DNA of 8,287 nt from Thiosulfativibrio sp964387695 (GTDB taxonomy: Bacteria > Pseudomonadota > Gammaproteobacteria > Thiomicrospirales > Thiomicrospiraceae). Both the position numbers and the translations under genes were made by a program. The notes under the pieces are model-generated. The model was not told the origin of the DNA and did not search any database. It was given only the letters and a program-made list of their open reading frames with translations. Where the stretch lies: assembly GCA_964387695.1 (NCBI GenBank), contig CAYLXI010000079.1, positions 1 to 8,287 of the forward strand. The letters run 5' to 3'. Positions 1-5,347 of the stretch are shown here, piece by piece; position 1 is the stretch's first letter; each line of letters opens with the position of its first letter.

Positions 1-54
1 AAAATATCGGCTCGTTTAGCCAGTATAAAATAATCTTAGTTGTTAAGTTCTTCC
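1..54. other. Left-edge non-coding segment after yqaA
   Basis: This short AT-rich segment lies beyond the yqaA stop codon. The minus strand has no ATG here, so a further minus-strand gene such as nlpD, often next after pcm or yqaA in relatives, would have to begin outside the window. On the plus strand, frame 1 stays open from the edge to a TAA at 31-33, reading KISARLASIK. That could be the tail of a convergent gene, but ten codons are too few to claim it. The segment also carries one copy of the 20-bp repeat described separately. Confidence 0.4.
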
Positions 55-58
55 TTAA
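39..58 (+). repeat. Copy A of a 20-bp dispersed repeat
   Basis: The plus strand reads GTTGTTAAGTTCTTCCTTAA. It matches the minus strand of 7057-7076 at 19 of 20 positions, so the two copies are in inverted orientation about 7 kb apart. Both copies are also preceded, 4 to 6 bases upstream, by TATAAAA(A)TAAT (here 24-34). The core holds a short inverted repeat, TTAAG and CTTAA, around a 6-base loop. This copy overlaps the yqaA stop codon at 55-57. Its function is unknown; a transcript-end element or a family of small genomic repeats are both possible. Confidence 0.55.
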
Positions 59-636
59 AGTACATATCTAAAAATTATAAAAGCAGCCGCGATTAAAAGC
101 ATGCTATAACCAATCCAGTCAACGGACTTTCTGATTTTATCTTCATATCTTTTCCCGCCAATTTTCATAACCGCTGCAACCAAGTAAAAACGGGAAGCTC
201 GTCCAATTATAGATGCTATGATAAAGGGAAATAAAGCCATAGCAGTCGCCCCTGCAGCAATGGTAAACAGTTTATAAGGCAGTGGGCTAAATCCTGCTAA
301 AAAAACAATCCAAAAACCATATAAAGCAAAAACTTCTACAACTTGATGGTAGGTAGAGTCATAATTAACTCCCTCTATCAGTGGCCAGATTAAATCTAAC
401 ATCCAGTAACCAATCATATAGCCAAAGATCCCGCCTAGAACAGAGGTTATGGTCGTAAGCAGTGCAAACCGATAAGCCTTATCTGGTTGAGACAGGCACA
501 TTGGCATTAACATAACATCAGGCGGTACTGGAAAAAAAGAAGATTCCATAAAGCTAACACTTCCTAAGTAAAAAGGTGCTTTAGGGTGTTTAGACCAAAC
601 CAACATTTTGTCGTATATAGGGGTAAAAATTCTCAC
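55..636 (-). CDS. yqaA: YqaA-type DedA/VTT-family inner membrane protein
   Basis: This is a 193-residue polytopic membrane protein of the DedA/VTT (SNARE-associated Golgi) superfamily, YqaA branch. The visible family marks are ESSFFPVPPD at residues 31-40, the re-entrant-loop motif GFSPLPYK with FTIAAG at 115-129, and GRASRFY at 145-151. Hydrophobic stretches near 58-86, 103-118, 124-144 and 175-192 fit membrane segments. Some DedA relatives move undecaprenyl phosphate or other lipids and affect envelope and proton-motive-force homeostasis; the substrate of YqaA proteins is not settled, so no transport function is assigned. The start is a GTG at 634-636 that overlaps the pcm TGA in a 4-base GTGA. 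It is supported by an AAGGA 8 bases upstream, which suggests coupled translation. It is the last visible gene of the surE-pcm-yqaA operon. Confidence 0.88.
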   Translation of the reverse strand: MRIFTPIYDKMLVWSKHPKAPFYLGSVSFMESSFFPVPPDVMLMPMCLSQPDKAYRFALLTTITSVLGGIFGYMIGYWMLDLIWPLIEGVNYDSTYHQVVEVFALYGFWIVFLAGFSPLPYKLFTIAAGATAMALFPFIIASIIGRASRFYLVAAVMKIGGKRYEDKIRKSVDWIGYSMLLIAAAFIIFRYVL

Positions 637-1367
637 TTCTCAATTCCTTTTTTCATAGGTACAAATAATACTTCGCCAAGGCATTCTTTTTTATAGCCAG
701 TCGATGTTTTAACAAAACCATGCAGTAATTGCTGCTCATCTCCAACGGGCATCACCAAACGCCCTCCTTCAACAAGTTGTAAAAACAACTCTTCTGGAAC
801 TTTACTAGGCGATGCGGCTGAGATTATGCCATTAAAAGGAGCTTGTGTTTCCCAGCCCCAATGTCCATCATTTAATTCAAATTTTACATTATCAATCTGT
901 AATTTTTTTAACACTTGCTTTGCTTTGTTTAGCAAAGGTTCAATTCTTTCAATTGAATAAACTTGCTTGATCAATAAGCTTAATATGGCTGTCTGATAAC
1001 CAGATCCCGTTCCTATTTCTAGCACTTTTGTCACGCTACCTGTTTTCAACAGCCACTGTGTCATCTTTGCAACTACCCATGGTTGGGAAATTGTTTGTCC
1101 GTAACCAATGGGCAAAGCAGTATCTTCATAAGCTCTTGACCCCATTGCTTCATCTAAAAAACAATGCCTAGGAGTCACTCTAATGGCATCCAAAACGGCA
1201 AAATCTTTCACACCTAATTCTTCCTGCAAACGATTAACCAATCTATTTCGCGTGCGCTGTGAAGTCATACCTAACCCTTGGTTTATCCTAAAATATTCAT
1301 TAGGGTAAACAATTGGATTTTGTAAAACAGGAAAATTATCAGATTGACTGATATTAATATTGAGCAT
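633..1367 (-). CDS. pcm: Protein-L-isoaspartate O-methyltransferase
   Basis: Pcm is a cytosolic enzyme that methylates L-isoaspartyl residues formed in ageing proteins, using S-adenosylmethionine, and so starts their repair. The 244-residue product shows the PCMT signature TALPIGYGQTISQP at 83-96, the SAM-binding loop VLEIGTGSGYQTAI at 115-128, and the later motif NDGHWGW at 166-172. It is longer than E. coli Pcm (208 residues) because about 33 residues precede MTSQRTR; a GLGMTSQRTR-like leader occurs in other gammaproteobacterial Pcm proteins as I recall them. The start at 1367 has a good ribosome binding site. An internal ATG at 1266-1268, preceded by AAGGG with 6-base spacing, is a possible second start. 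The gene lies 10 bp after surE and overlaps yqaA by 4 bp, which is clear operon structure. The surE-pcm pairing is classical and links the gene to survival in stationary phase. Confidence 0.95.
   Translation of the reverse strand: MLNINISQSDNFPVLQNPIVYPNEYFRINQGLGMTSQRTRNRLVNRLQEELGVKDFAVLDAIRVTPRHCFLDEAMGSRAYEDTALPIGYGQTISQPWVVAKMTQWLLKTGSVTKVLEIGTGSGYQTAILSLLIKQVYSIERIEPLLNKAKQVLKKLQIDNVKFELNDGHWGWETQAPFNGIISAASPSKVPEELFLQLVEGGRLVMPVGDEQQLLHGFVKTSTGYKKECLGEVLFVPMKKGIEK
645..649 (-). promoter_or_regulatory. Ribosome binding site of yqaA
   Basis: The minus strand reads AAGGA, 8 bases before the GTG start of yqaA and inside the last codons of pcm. It supports the GTG at 634-636 as the real start despite the non-ATG codon, and fits translational coupling with pcm. 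Confidence 0.6.
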
Positions 1368-1373
1368 TTACAA

Positions 1374-1379
1374 CACCTT
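1374..1379 (-). promoter_or_regulatory. Ribosome binding site of pcm, overlapping surE stop
   Basis: The minus strand reads AAGGTG with a 6-base spacer to the ATG at 1365-1367. It begins within the surE TAA at 1378-1380, so ribosomes ending surE sit on the pcm initiation site. This favours the long pcm start over the internal ATG at 1266-1268. Confidence 0.6.
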
Positions 1380-2139
1380 ACCTTTCTAATTGAAAATGCT
1401 GTCCCCAGTCTTGTAATAAGAACTGCATTTTATAGTGGGTTAAGTCAATTTGTAAAGGGGTAATTGAAACATAACCCTCTTCAACGGCATAAAAATCAGT
1501 ACCTTCTCCTGCGTCTTCTGCAACACCTGCTGGACCAATCCAGTATAAAGGTAATCCTCTAGGATCTGTACCCTTAACAACTTTTTCAGAACTGTGTCTG
1601 CGACCTAATCTTGTTATTTTCACGCCTTTTAATTCTGAATAATTAATATCTGGAACATTAATATTGAGTATGGTGTTTTTTTCAATTTCTAATTGGTTAA
1701 ACTCGGTTAAAACCTGAGATAAAACTTTAGCTGCTGTAACAAAGTTTTTATCACCACATAATGAAATTGCAATGGAAGGTTTACCTAAAAACCGTCCTTC
1801 GGTGGCAGCCGCTACTGTACCAGAATAAATGACATCATCTCCCATGTTTTCCCCTGCATTAATGCCTGAAATTACGATATCGGGTTCAAACTCCATTGCT
1901 CCATTAACCCCCAAATGAACACAGTCTGTTGGTGTGCCATTCACGCTATAAACATGAGGAGAAACCTCAATACTTCTTAAAGGGTTTAATAAAGTTAAAG
2001 AGTTACTGGCTGCACTACGATTACGATCGGGAGCGATAATAATTAAAGCTTCACACAAGGCGTGAGATTTTAAGGCTTCAGCCAAACATTGAATGCCAGG
2101 AGCAAAATAACCATCATCATTAGATAAAAGGATTTTCAT
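1378..2139 (-). CDS. surE: 5'/3'-nucleotidase SurE
   Basis: SurE is a metal-dependent phosphatase that removes phosphate from nucleoside 5'- and 3'-monophosphates and can act on short polyphosphate; it acts in the cytosol and supports stress survival. The 253-residue length is normal. The N-terminal metal-binding motif is MKILLSNDDG with D8 and D9. The phosphate-site segment DRNRSAASNSLT at 38-49 has S42 at the expected place. GTPTDCVHLG at 68-77 and DIVISGINAGENMGDDVIYSGTVAAATEG at 87-115, with N94, complete the active-site signature. The ATG at 2137-2139 begins exactly at the conserved MKILLSNDDG. No strong ribosome binding site is visible before it. surE is the first gene of surE-pcm-yqaA and diverges from smrA. 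In many relatives truD lies directly upstream, but not here. Confidence 0.97.
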   Translation of the reverse strand: MKILLSNDDGYFAPGIQCLAEALKSHALCEALIIIAPDRNRSAASNSLTLLNPLRSIEVSPHVYSVNGTPTDCVHLGVNGAMEFEPDIVISGINAGENMGDDVIYSGTVAAATEGRFLGKPSIAISLCGDKNFVTAAKVLSQVLTEFNQLEIEKNTILNINVPDINYSELKGVKITRLGRRHSSEKVVKGTDPRGLPLYWIGPAGVAEDAGEGTDFYAVEEGYVSITPLQIDLTHYKMQFLLQDWGQHFQLER

Positions 2140-2189
2140 AAAGTAAAATACACTGTTTTTAGATTTTTATACAATTCAGGCAATTATAA
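2140..2189. promoter_or_regulatory. Divergent surE/smrA promoter region
   Basis: Fifty AT-rich bases separate the start codons of surE (minus) and smrA (plus), so both promoters must lie here or reach into the coding ends. Possible -10 elements overlap in the middle: TATACA on the plus strand at 2168-2173 and TATAAA on the minus strand at 2166-2171. I see no good -35 hexamer for either one, so exact promoters are not assigned. A weak CAGG 9 bases before the smrA ATG may serve as its ribosome binding site. Confidence 0.35.
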
Positions 2190-2732
2190 ATGACTAGACC
2201 AACAAATGGAGATAAAGATAACGACAAATCAATCTTTGTTGCTGCTATGAAGGGCGTAGAGCCTTTAGAATTGAGCAATAAAGTCATATTTGCTCCAAAA
2301 CTTCCGCAATCACGCAAAAAAAAGCGTTTATTCATTCATGATGAAACCCAAGATTTAGATTATAGTTCTGAGTCCAGTAGGGTCAGTGCTTTTGAATACC
2401 TGTTACATCACCAAAAAGGAATTAGATTACAGGAGCTTACTAAACTTAAAAAAGGAGACTTTACCACTCAATGGCGGCTAGATTTACACGGAAAAACTTC
2501 AGAACAAGCTGATACTCAAATCCAAAAATTTATTTACCAGGCCTGGTCAAATAAAGCACGATATGCCATTATTATTCACGGTAAAGGCTATAATTCTGAA
2601 GACAATGTTCCTACATTAAAAAACCTTGTAAACCAAAGACTTAAACAGTTAAAGCAAGTATTAGGATTTTGCAGTGCACTGCCTAAAGACGGGGGAACAG
2701 GAGCTGTTTATGTGTTTTTAAAATCTCATTAA
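2190..2732 (+). CDS. smrA: Smr-domain protein, SmrA-like
   Basis: This is a 180-residue cytosolic protein with a C-terminal Smr (small MutS-related) domain. The domain runs from about residue 95 to the end and shows DLHG at 98-101, IIHGKG at 128-133 and GGTGAVYVFL at 168-177. The N-terminus DKSIFVAAMKGVEPL at 12-26 resembles E. coli SmrA (DDKSLFLDAMEDVQPL, from memory) rather than SmrB, so I call it SmrA-like. Smr domains bind or cut nucleic acids; E. coli SmrB cleaves mRNA at collided ribosomes and needs its DLHG motif. The motif is intact here, so nuclease activity is plausible but inferred. Residues 38-66 are charged and probably disordered. It is the only complete plus-strand gene, divergent from surE, and its stop codon overlaps that of ftsB. 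Choosing smrA over smrB rests on N-terminal similarity only. Confidence 0.82.
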   Translation: MTRPTNGDKDNDKSIFVAAMKGVEPLELSNKVIFAPKLPQSRKKKRLFIHDETQDLDYSSESSRVSAFEYLLHHQKGIRLQELTKLKKGDFTTQWRLDLHGKTSEQADTQIQKFIYQAWSNKARYAIIIHGKGYNSEDNVPTLKNLVNQRLKQLKQVLGFCSALPKDGGTGAVYVFLKSH

Positions 2733-3055
2733 GGGTATATTGATAACGACTGAGAAGAACTTGCAGGAAGTTCTTGAGAAACAGGGGCTTCAATCACCTG
2801 AATAAAGACTTCATTTTTTCCAATCATGCCTAATTTTTTACGAGCAATCGTCTCTATTGCATCAGTGCCTGATTGTAAATCTTTAACTTCTTGACGAAGT
2901 AGTTCATTTACGATTTCTTGCTGAGCAACTTCTTCTTGAATAAGATCTAGACGATCTTGCAAATAAAGATACTCACCTACCCCTCCATCAGAAGAAAGCA
3001 GGCGAATTTGTAGAACTAAAATAATCAGACCAAGGACAATAAGTAGACCTTTCAC
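2729..3055 (-). CDS. ftsB: Cell division protein FtsB
   Basis: FtsB is a small bitopic inner-membrane protein of the divisome. It pairs with FtsL through transmembrane and periplasmic coiled-coil contacts, joins FtsQ, and helps activate septal FtsWI synthesis. The 108 residues show the expected plan: a short cytoplasmic start, one membrane helix at about 3-20, a coiled coil at about 29-62, then the conserved segment DAIETIARKKLGMIGKNEVF at 65-84, which matches the E-x-x-AR-x-LxM-x-x-GE-x-F pattern. The Ser-rich tail after 95 is variable. The start is a GTG at 3053-3055 with only a weak AGAG upstream, 14 bp after eno, so eno-ftsB is likely one transcript. Eno next to FtsB is the usual gammaproteobacterial order and supports the call. 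ispD, often next, is absent; ftsB instead runs convergently into smrA. Confidence 0.93.
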   Translation of the reverse strand: MKGLLIVLGLIILVLQIRLLSSDGGVGEYLYLQDRLDLIQEEVAQQEIVNELLRQEVKDLQSGTDAIETIARKKLGMIGKNEVFIQVIEAPVSQELPASSSQSLSIYP

Positions 3056-3069
3056 TGATACTCTACCAA

Positions 3070-4353
3070 TTACTTATTAAGATTATAAAACGCATCCATT
3101 CCAGGATAAACAGCTTCATCACCTAGAGCTTCTTCAATGCGAATAAGTTGATTATATTTTGCAATACGATCGGTACGAGAAAGAGAACCCGTTTTAATTT
3201 GACCACAACCTGTTGCGACAGCAATATCGGCAATAACAGTATCTTCTGTTTCACCTGAACGATGCGAAACTACTGCGGTGTAACCAGCATCTTTTGCCAT
3301 TTTAATCGCAGCAAAAGTTTCTGTTAGCGTACCAATTTGATTGATTTTAATTAAAATTGAATTTCCGACAGACTTATCAATTCCTTCCTGTAATATTTTA
3401 GGGTTGGTTACAAATAAATCATCTCCTACAACCTGTAAGCGATGCCCGTCTTTTTCTGTTTGATACTTAAATCCGTCCCAATCAGACTCATCTAAACCAT
3501 CTTCAATTGAGATAATTGGATACTTATCAACCCAGCTAGATAATAAATCTACCATTTCTTTAGAGGATAATACTTTATTTTCCGATTTTAGAGTATATTG
3601 ACCATCACTATAAAGTTCTGAAGAAGCTGCATCCATTGCAATCATAATATCTTTACCAGGCTTATAACCTGCAATTTCAATTGCTTCAATAATAACCGTT
3701 AAAGCCTCTTCATTAGACTTAAGGTCTGGTGCAAAACCACCTTCGTCACCTACTGCTGTATTATATCCTTTATCGTGTAATACTTTTTTCAAGGCATGAA
3801 ATACTTCTGCACCATAACGAATGGCTTCTGACATGTTTGGAGCACCAACTGGCATGATCATAAACTCTTGAAAATCTACCGAGTTATCTGCATGCTCGCC
3901 ACCATTAATGATGTTCATCATTGGAACTGGCATTTTATAGGTATCTGTTTTTAGGTAGGCATATAAAGGCATACCTTTGGAAGTTGCGGCTGCTTGAGCC
4001 GTTGCAATAGAGACTGCTAAAATGGCATTTGCACCTAAGCGAGCTTTATTATCAGTACCATCTAAGACAATCATTGCACGATCAATCGCGGCTTGATCTG
4101 TTGCGTCTTTGCCGACTAGAGCTGCTTTAATCTCGGTGTTAATATTATTAACTGCAGTTAAAACACCTTTACCACCATATTTAGATTTATCACCGTCTCT
4201 TAACTCAATCGCTTCACGAGAACCAGTAGAAGCACCTGAAGGAGAAATTCCACGCCCTAGTGAACCATCTTCTAAAATCACATCTGCTTCAACGGTTGGA
4301 TTTCCACGAGAATCAATGACCTGACGAGCTTTAATATCTTTAATTAATGACAT
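3070..4353 (-). CDS. eno: Enolase (phosphopyruvate hydratase)
   Basis: Enolase interconverts 2-phosphoglycerate and phosphoenolpyruvate in glycolysis and gluconeogenesis, as a cytosolic Mg-dependent dimer. I start it at the ATG at 4351-4353, giving 427 residues beginning MSLIKDIKARQVIDSRGNPTVE, which lines up with known enolases. An AGGA stands 6 bases before it. A longer frame from 4386 would add 11 residues with no ribosome binding site and no family match. The Mg ligands D241, E284 and D311, the catalytic pair E204 (in GDEGG) and K336, and the signature LIKINQIGTLTET at 334-346 are all present, so the enzyme should be active. ftsB follows 14 bp downstream. The upstream gap carries a perfect palindrome that may regulate eno separately from pyrG-kdsA. 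Confidence 0.98.
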   Translation of the reverse strand: MSLIKDIKARQVIDSRGNPTVEADVILEDGSLGRGISPSGASTGSREAIELRDGDKSKYGGKGVLTAVNNINTEIKAALVGKDATDQAAIDRAMIVLDGTDNKARLGANAILAVSIATAQAAATSKGMPLYAYLKTDTYKMPVPMMNIINGGEHADNSVDFQEFMIMPVGAPNMSEAIRYGAEVFHALKKVLHDKGYNTAVGDEGGFAPDLKSNEEALTVIIEAIEIAGYKPGKDIMIAMDAASSELYSDGQYTLKSENKVLSSKEMVDLLSSWVDKYPIISIEDGLDESDWDGFKYQTEKDGHRLQVVGDDLFVTNPKILQEGIDKSVGNSILIKINQIGTLTETFAAIKMAKDAGYTAVVSHRSGETEDTVIADIAVATGCGQIKTGSLSRTDRIAKYNQLIRIEEALGDEAVYPGMDAFYNLNK

Positions 4354-4359
4354 TTCTTT

Positions 4360-4363
4360 TCCT
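4360..4363 (-). promoter_or_regulatory. Ribosome binding site deciding the eno start
   Basis: The minus strand reads AGGA 6 bases before the ATG at 4351-4353. The other in-frame ATG at 4384-4386 has only A/T-rich sequence before it. This site and the match of MSLIKDIKARQ to the enolase N-terminus fix the start. Confidence 0.65.
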
Positions 4364-4456
4364 AAAATATTAAGAGACTTTTGCATAATTCAAAAATGAA
4401 TAGAAAAGAACTCTAAGTTTAAATTTAATTTATCTGCGAATTTTAACAAGTTTAAA

Positions 4457-4472
4457 TGTCATTTAAATGACA
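4457..4472. promoter_or_regulatory. Perfect 16-bp palindrome upstream of eno
   Basis: TGTCATTTAAATGACA is a perfect inverted repeat in the gap between kdsA (stop at 4503) and eno (start at 4353). It overlaps a tandem pair of 11-mers, TTTAAATGTCA at 4451-4461 and TTTAAATGACA at 4462-4472 (10 of 11 equal), and lies between two ACAAGT copies at 4446 and 4470. It has no loop and no following T-run, so it resembles an operator for a dimeric DNA-binding protein more than a terminator. A weak promoter could lie just downstream for eno: TTGTTA near 4445-4450 with TAAATT 16 bp further on. I cannot name the regulator. Confidence 0.45.
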
Positions 4473-4502
4473 AGTGCTAACTATTTTTTGTAGAAAAGCG
4501 AC

Positions 4503-5333
4503 TTATAAGGCTTCAATAAACCCTTCTGATTTAACCAAATCATCTAAACGCTTTATAGTGGTTAATAAAGGCTTTAAATTATCAATAGGCCACATATTTG
4601 GCCCATCACTTAAAGCATTTTTTGGATCTGGGTGTGTTTCCATAAACAATCCAGAAACACCCGCCGCAACCGCTGCACGAGCTAAAACAGGCACCATTTC
4701 TCTTTGCCCGCCAGAAGTTGTACCTTGACCACCAGGTTGTTGCACTGAATGCGTTGCATCAAAAACCACTGGGCAACCTGTTTTACGCATAGAAGCTAAA
4801 CCACGCATATCAGAAACTAGGGTATTATAACCAAAGGAAGTCCCTCTATCGCACACCATAATACTCTCATTGCCAACTTCACGCGCCTTTAAAACAACTT
4901 GGCCCATGTCCCAAGGGGCTTGAAACTGACCTTTTTTAATATTAACCGGAATGCCTTGTTTACAAACATTTTGAATAAAATTAGTTTGCCTTACTAAAAA
5001 AGCAGGGGTTTGCATAACATCAACCACACAAGCGACCTCATCTAAAGGAGAATCTTCATGTACATCCGTTAAAACAGCAACGCCAATTTCCTCTTTAACT
5101 TTTTGTAAAATTCTAAGACCTTCTTCAACACCCAAACCTCTAAAACTTTGAGTAGAAGAGCGGTTTGCTTTGTCATAAGATGACTTATAGATAAAACTGA
5201 TGCCAACTTCTTCTGTCATTCTTTTTAATTGCTCTGCTGTTTGCATTGCCATCCTTTCAGATTCAATAACGCAAGGCCCTGCAATTAAAAACAAAGGATT
5301 GTCTATACCTACATTAAATCCACATAATTTCAT
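4503..5333 (-). CDS. kdsA: 3-deoxy-8-phosphooctulonate synthase, metal-dependent type
   Basis: KdsA condenses phosphoenolpyruvate with arabinose 5-phosphate to give Kdo 8-phosphate, the first committed step towards the Kdo of lipopolysaccharide, in the cytosol. The 276-residue length is typical of this TIM-barrel family. Visible motifs include IAGPCVIES at 17-25, KSSYDKANRSS at 50-60, GTSFGYN at 164-170, FDATHSVQQPGG at 191-202 and LSDGPNMWP at 241-249. C21, H195, E232 and D243 match the four metal ligands of class II enzymes such as that of Aquifex. The metal-free E. coli type has Asn in place of that Cys. The start at 5331-5333 has a strong AGGAG 9 bases upstream that overlaps the pyrG stop. 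The gene follows pyrG by 12 bp and is very probably cotranscribed with it. Confidence 0.97.
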   Translation of the reverse strand: MKLCGFNVGIDNPLFLIAGPCVIESERMAMQTAEQLKRMTEEVGISFIYKSSYDKANRSSTQSFRGLGVEEGLRILQKVKEEIGVAVLTDVHEDSPLDEVACVVDVMQTPAFLVRQTNFIQNVCKQGIPVNIKKGQFQAPWDMGQVVLKAREVGNESIMVCDRGTSFGYNTLVSDMRGLASMRKTGCPVVFDATHSVQQPGGQGTTSGGQREMVPVLARAAVAAGVSGLFMETHPDPKNALSDGPNMWPIDNLKPLLTTIKRLDDLVKSEGFIEAL

Positions 5334-5342
5334 TTTAAAAAA

Positions 5343-5347
5343 CTCCT
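5343..5347 (-). promoter_or_regulatory. Ribosome binding site of kdsA, overlapping pyrG stop
   Basis: The minus strand reads AGGAG, 9 bases before the kdsA ATG. Its first bases are part of the pyrG TAG at 5346-5348, so translation of the two genes is probably linked. Confidence 0.65.

Noticed and set aside
1..33. 3' end of a plus-strand gene (frame 1 to the TAA at 31-33)
   Set aside because: Only ten codons are visible, and frame 3 is open as well, so coding cannot be supported.
4109..4324. Plus-strand open frame of 71 codons
   Set aside because: It lies wholly inside eno on the opposite strand, matches no family, and eno is fully supported.
4354..4386. An 11-residue N-terminal extension of enolase from the ATG at 4386
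   Set aside because: There is no ribosome binding site before it and the extra residues do not match enolases; the ATG at 4353 has AGGA at good spacing and fits the family start.
4457..4472. The palindrome as a terminator of kdsA
   Set aside because: It is a loop-less AT-rich palindrome without a T-run; an operator-like role fits better.
4474..4728. Plus-strand open frame of 84 codons
   Set aside because: It is antisense to the kdsA 3' end, and its composition follows from kdsA coding.
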